A stretch of DNA of 36,660 nucleotides from contig JADZBF010000074.1 of assembly GCA_020852215.1 (NCBI GenBank), positions 1 through 36,660 of the forward strand, in the 5' to 3' direction. Below the pieces are notes generated by a model. The model ran no database searches. It saw only the letters and a list, made by a program, of their open reading frames with translations, and was not told where the DNA came from. Positions 35,839 to 36,660 of the stretch are shown in pieces (the stretch's first letter is position 1; each line of letters starts with the position of its first letter). The position numbers and the translations under genes were made by a program. Source of the DNA: Lysobacter sp. (GTDB lineage Bacteria > Pseudomonadota > Gammaproteobacteria > Xanthomonadales > Xanthomonadaceae).

Positions 35839-36084
35839 ATGAAGAGCATTAAACATACGGCATATCTCGCACTGCTCGCGATCAGCATCGCAACCGGCGC
35901 AGTCGTCGCCAAACCGCCGAAACCGACGCCCACCGAGCCGGCCTACGTTTACTACTTCGCGGACGCCGCGCGAACCGAATACGTCGGCCGCGACGCCATC
36001 ACCTGCGAAGGTCTTCGCTACTTGGAATGGGGCGTTCGCACGTCGTACTCCGCCACCGAGCCGAGGGATGGCTGCGGGCTCTGA
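35839..36084 (+). CDS. Small secreted DUF6289-like protein
   Basis: MKSIKHTAYLALLAISIATGAVVAK...YVYYFADAARTEYVGRDAITCEGLRYLEWGVRTSYSATEPRDGCGL. Confidence 0.7.
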   Translation: MKSIKHTAYLALLAISIATGAVVAKPPKPTPTEPAYVYYFADAARTEYVGRDAITCEGLRYLEWGVRTSYSATEPRDGCGL

Positions 36085-36255
36085 TCGCCTCGGCGCATCA
36101 GGCATCGCAGCGCCGGCCGCGCCGCTTCGGCGGTGCGGCCGGTTCGATTCGAAGCGAGATCGAGAAACGGAGACATTCTTGCATCGAGACATTTTCCCTC
36201 TCGCTTCTCGATCGACCGCATCCTCCATTCCGTTACATCAACAGGACCGCCATTC

Positions 36256-36519
36256 ATGACACTACAGAGACCCGCTCGCTCGCGTCGCAATCTCATCGTC
36301 GGCGCCGTCTTCGCCATCGTTGCGGCAACCTCCGTCTCCGCATTGGCCTACCGCCCTTGGCAGCAATCGACGCTGATCACGCACTACGACGAGTACGGCT
36401 TTCCGGTCGGAATCGAATCGGTCGGCGATTACTGCGGCTTTCCGCTGATCGGCACGACCGGCGTCACGACGAGCGAACAGGCGTATCAGTGCGATGAGAA
36501 CGTGCTCATACCGTTCTGA
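36256..36519 (+). CDS. Small secreted DUF6289-like protein (divergent)
   Basis: MTLQRPARSRRNLIVGAVFAIVAATSVSALAYRP...ITHYDEYGFPVGIESVGDYCGFPLIGTTGVTTSEQAYQC. Confidence 0.65.
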   Translation: MTLQRPARSRRNLIVGAVFAIVAATSVSALAYRPWQQSTLITHYDEYGFPVGIESVGDYCGFPLIGTTGVTTSEQAYQCDENVLIPF

Positions 36520-36543
36520 TCACGCTCTCGTTCGAGGAATGAA

Positions 36544-36578
36544 CCGCCGCCGTCCGCGGATTACCGCGGCGGCGGCGG
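36544..36578. terminator. Large GC hairpin overlapping the ftsK stop codon
   Basis: CCGCCGCCG(t)CCGCGG-ATTA-CCGCGGCGGCGGCGG. Confidence 0.5.
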
Positions 36579-36660
36579 CGGTGCGAGCACCGAGCGATCC
36601 CCGTTGTGCTCCGGAGGTGAAACGATGCCCGCCGCTTCCATCGCTTCGATCAACCGCGCG
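36561..36660 (-). CDS. ftsK: 3' end of ftsK (DNA translocase, gamma-domain C-terminus)
   Basis: Reverse strand reads [32 protein letters not shown], matching the FtsK winged-helix C-terminus. Confidence 0.88.
   Translation of the reverse strand, partial: ARLIEAMEAAGIVSPPEHNGDRSVLAPPPPPR

Noticed and set aside
1-36660. CRISPR array, tRNA or rRNA genes
   Set aside because: No regularly spaced direct repeats with unique spacers and no tRNA/rRNA signatures seen; the 105-, 18- and 15-bp tandem arrays lack spacers

Overview
GC-rich gammaproteobacterial window, probably Xanthomonadaceae/Lysobacter-like judging by the ftsK-lolA-rarA-crcB backbone (inference). About 27.9 kb (roughly positions 1-27,900) is one tightly packed minus-strand operon for a phage-tail-like extracellular contractile injection system (eCIS). 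In transcription order it encodes: a small leader ORF, DUF4255 protein, AAA+ ATPase, Lys-rich small protein, an unusually large sheath, two inner-tube proteins, a T4-type baseplate protein, a DUF6760-like small protein, a Pro/Ala-rich disordered protein, two unknowns, a CIS tube/LysM pair, gpD, gpV, a remarkable 35-aa-repeat PSLP protein, a 91-aa unknown, gp25, two baseplate-J proteins, a gpI-like/beta-helix protein, a DUF6519/beta-propeller protein, and a coiled-coil protein with a histone-H1-like tail. Many genes are joined by ATGA/TGATG overlaps. Upstream lies a sigma54 activator gene lacking a receiver domain. Between it and the operon I read what looks like a complete sigma54 control region: two GGGTCG-N4-CGACCC palindromes 32 bp apart, an IHF-like site, and a near-consensus -24/-12 element. 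The right end carries a DUF4124 protein, a 144-bp MITE-like element abutting crcB, crcB, rarA, a secreted Cys-containing protein, lolA, three small secreted DUF6289-like proteins, and the 3' end of ftsK. The strongest candidates for new biology are the PSLP protein (possible spike-tip or accessory component), the sigma54 circuit, the sheath with inserted repeats, and the operon's unassigned proteins. No recognisable toxin was found in the window. All calls are by eye from sequence; no searches were run.
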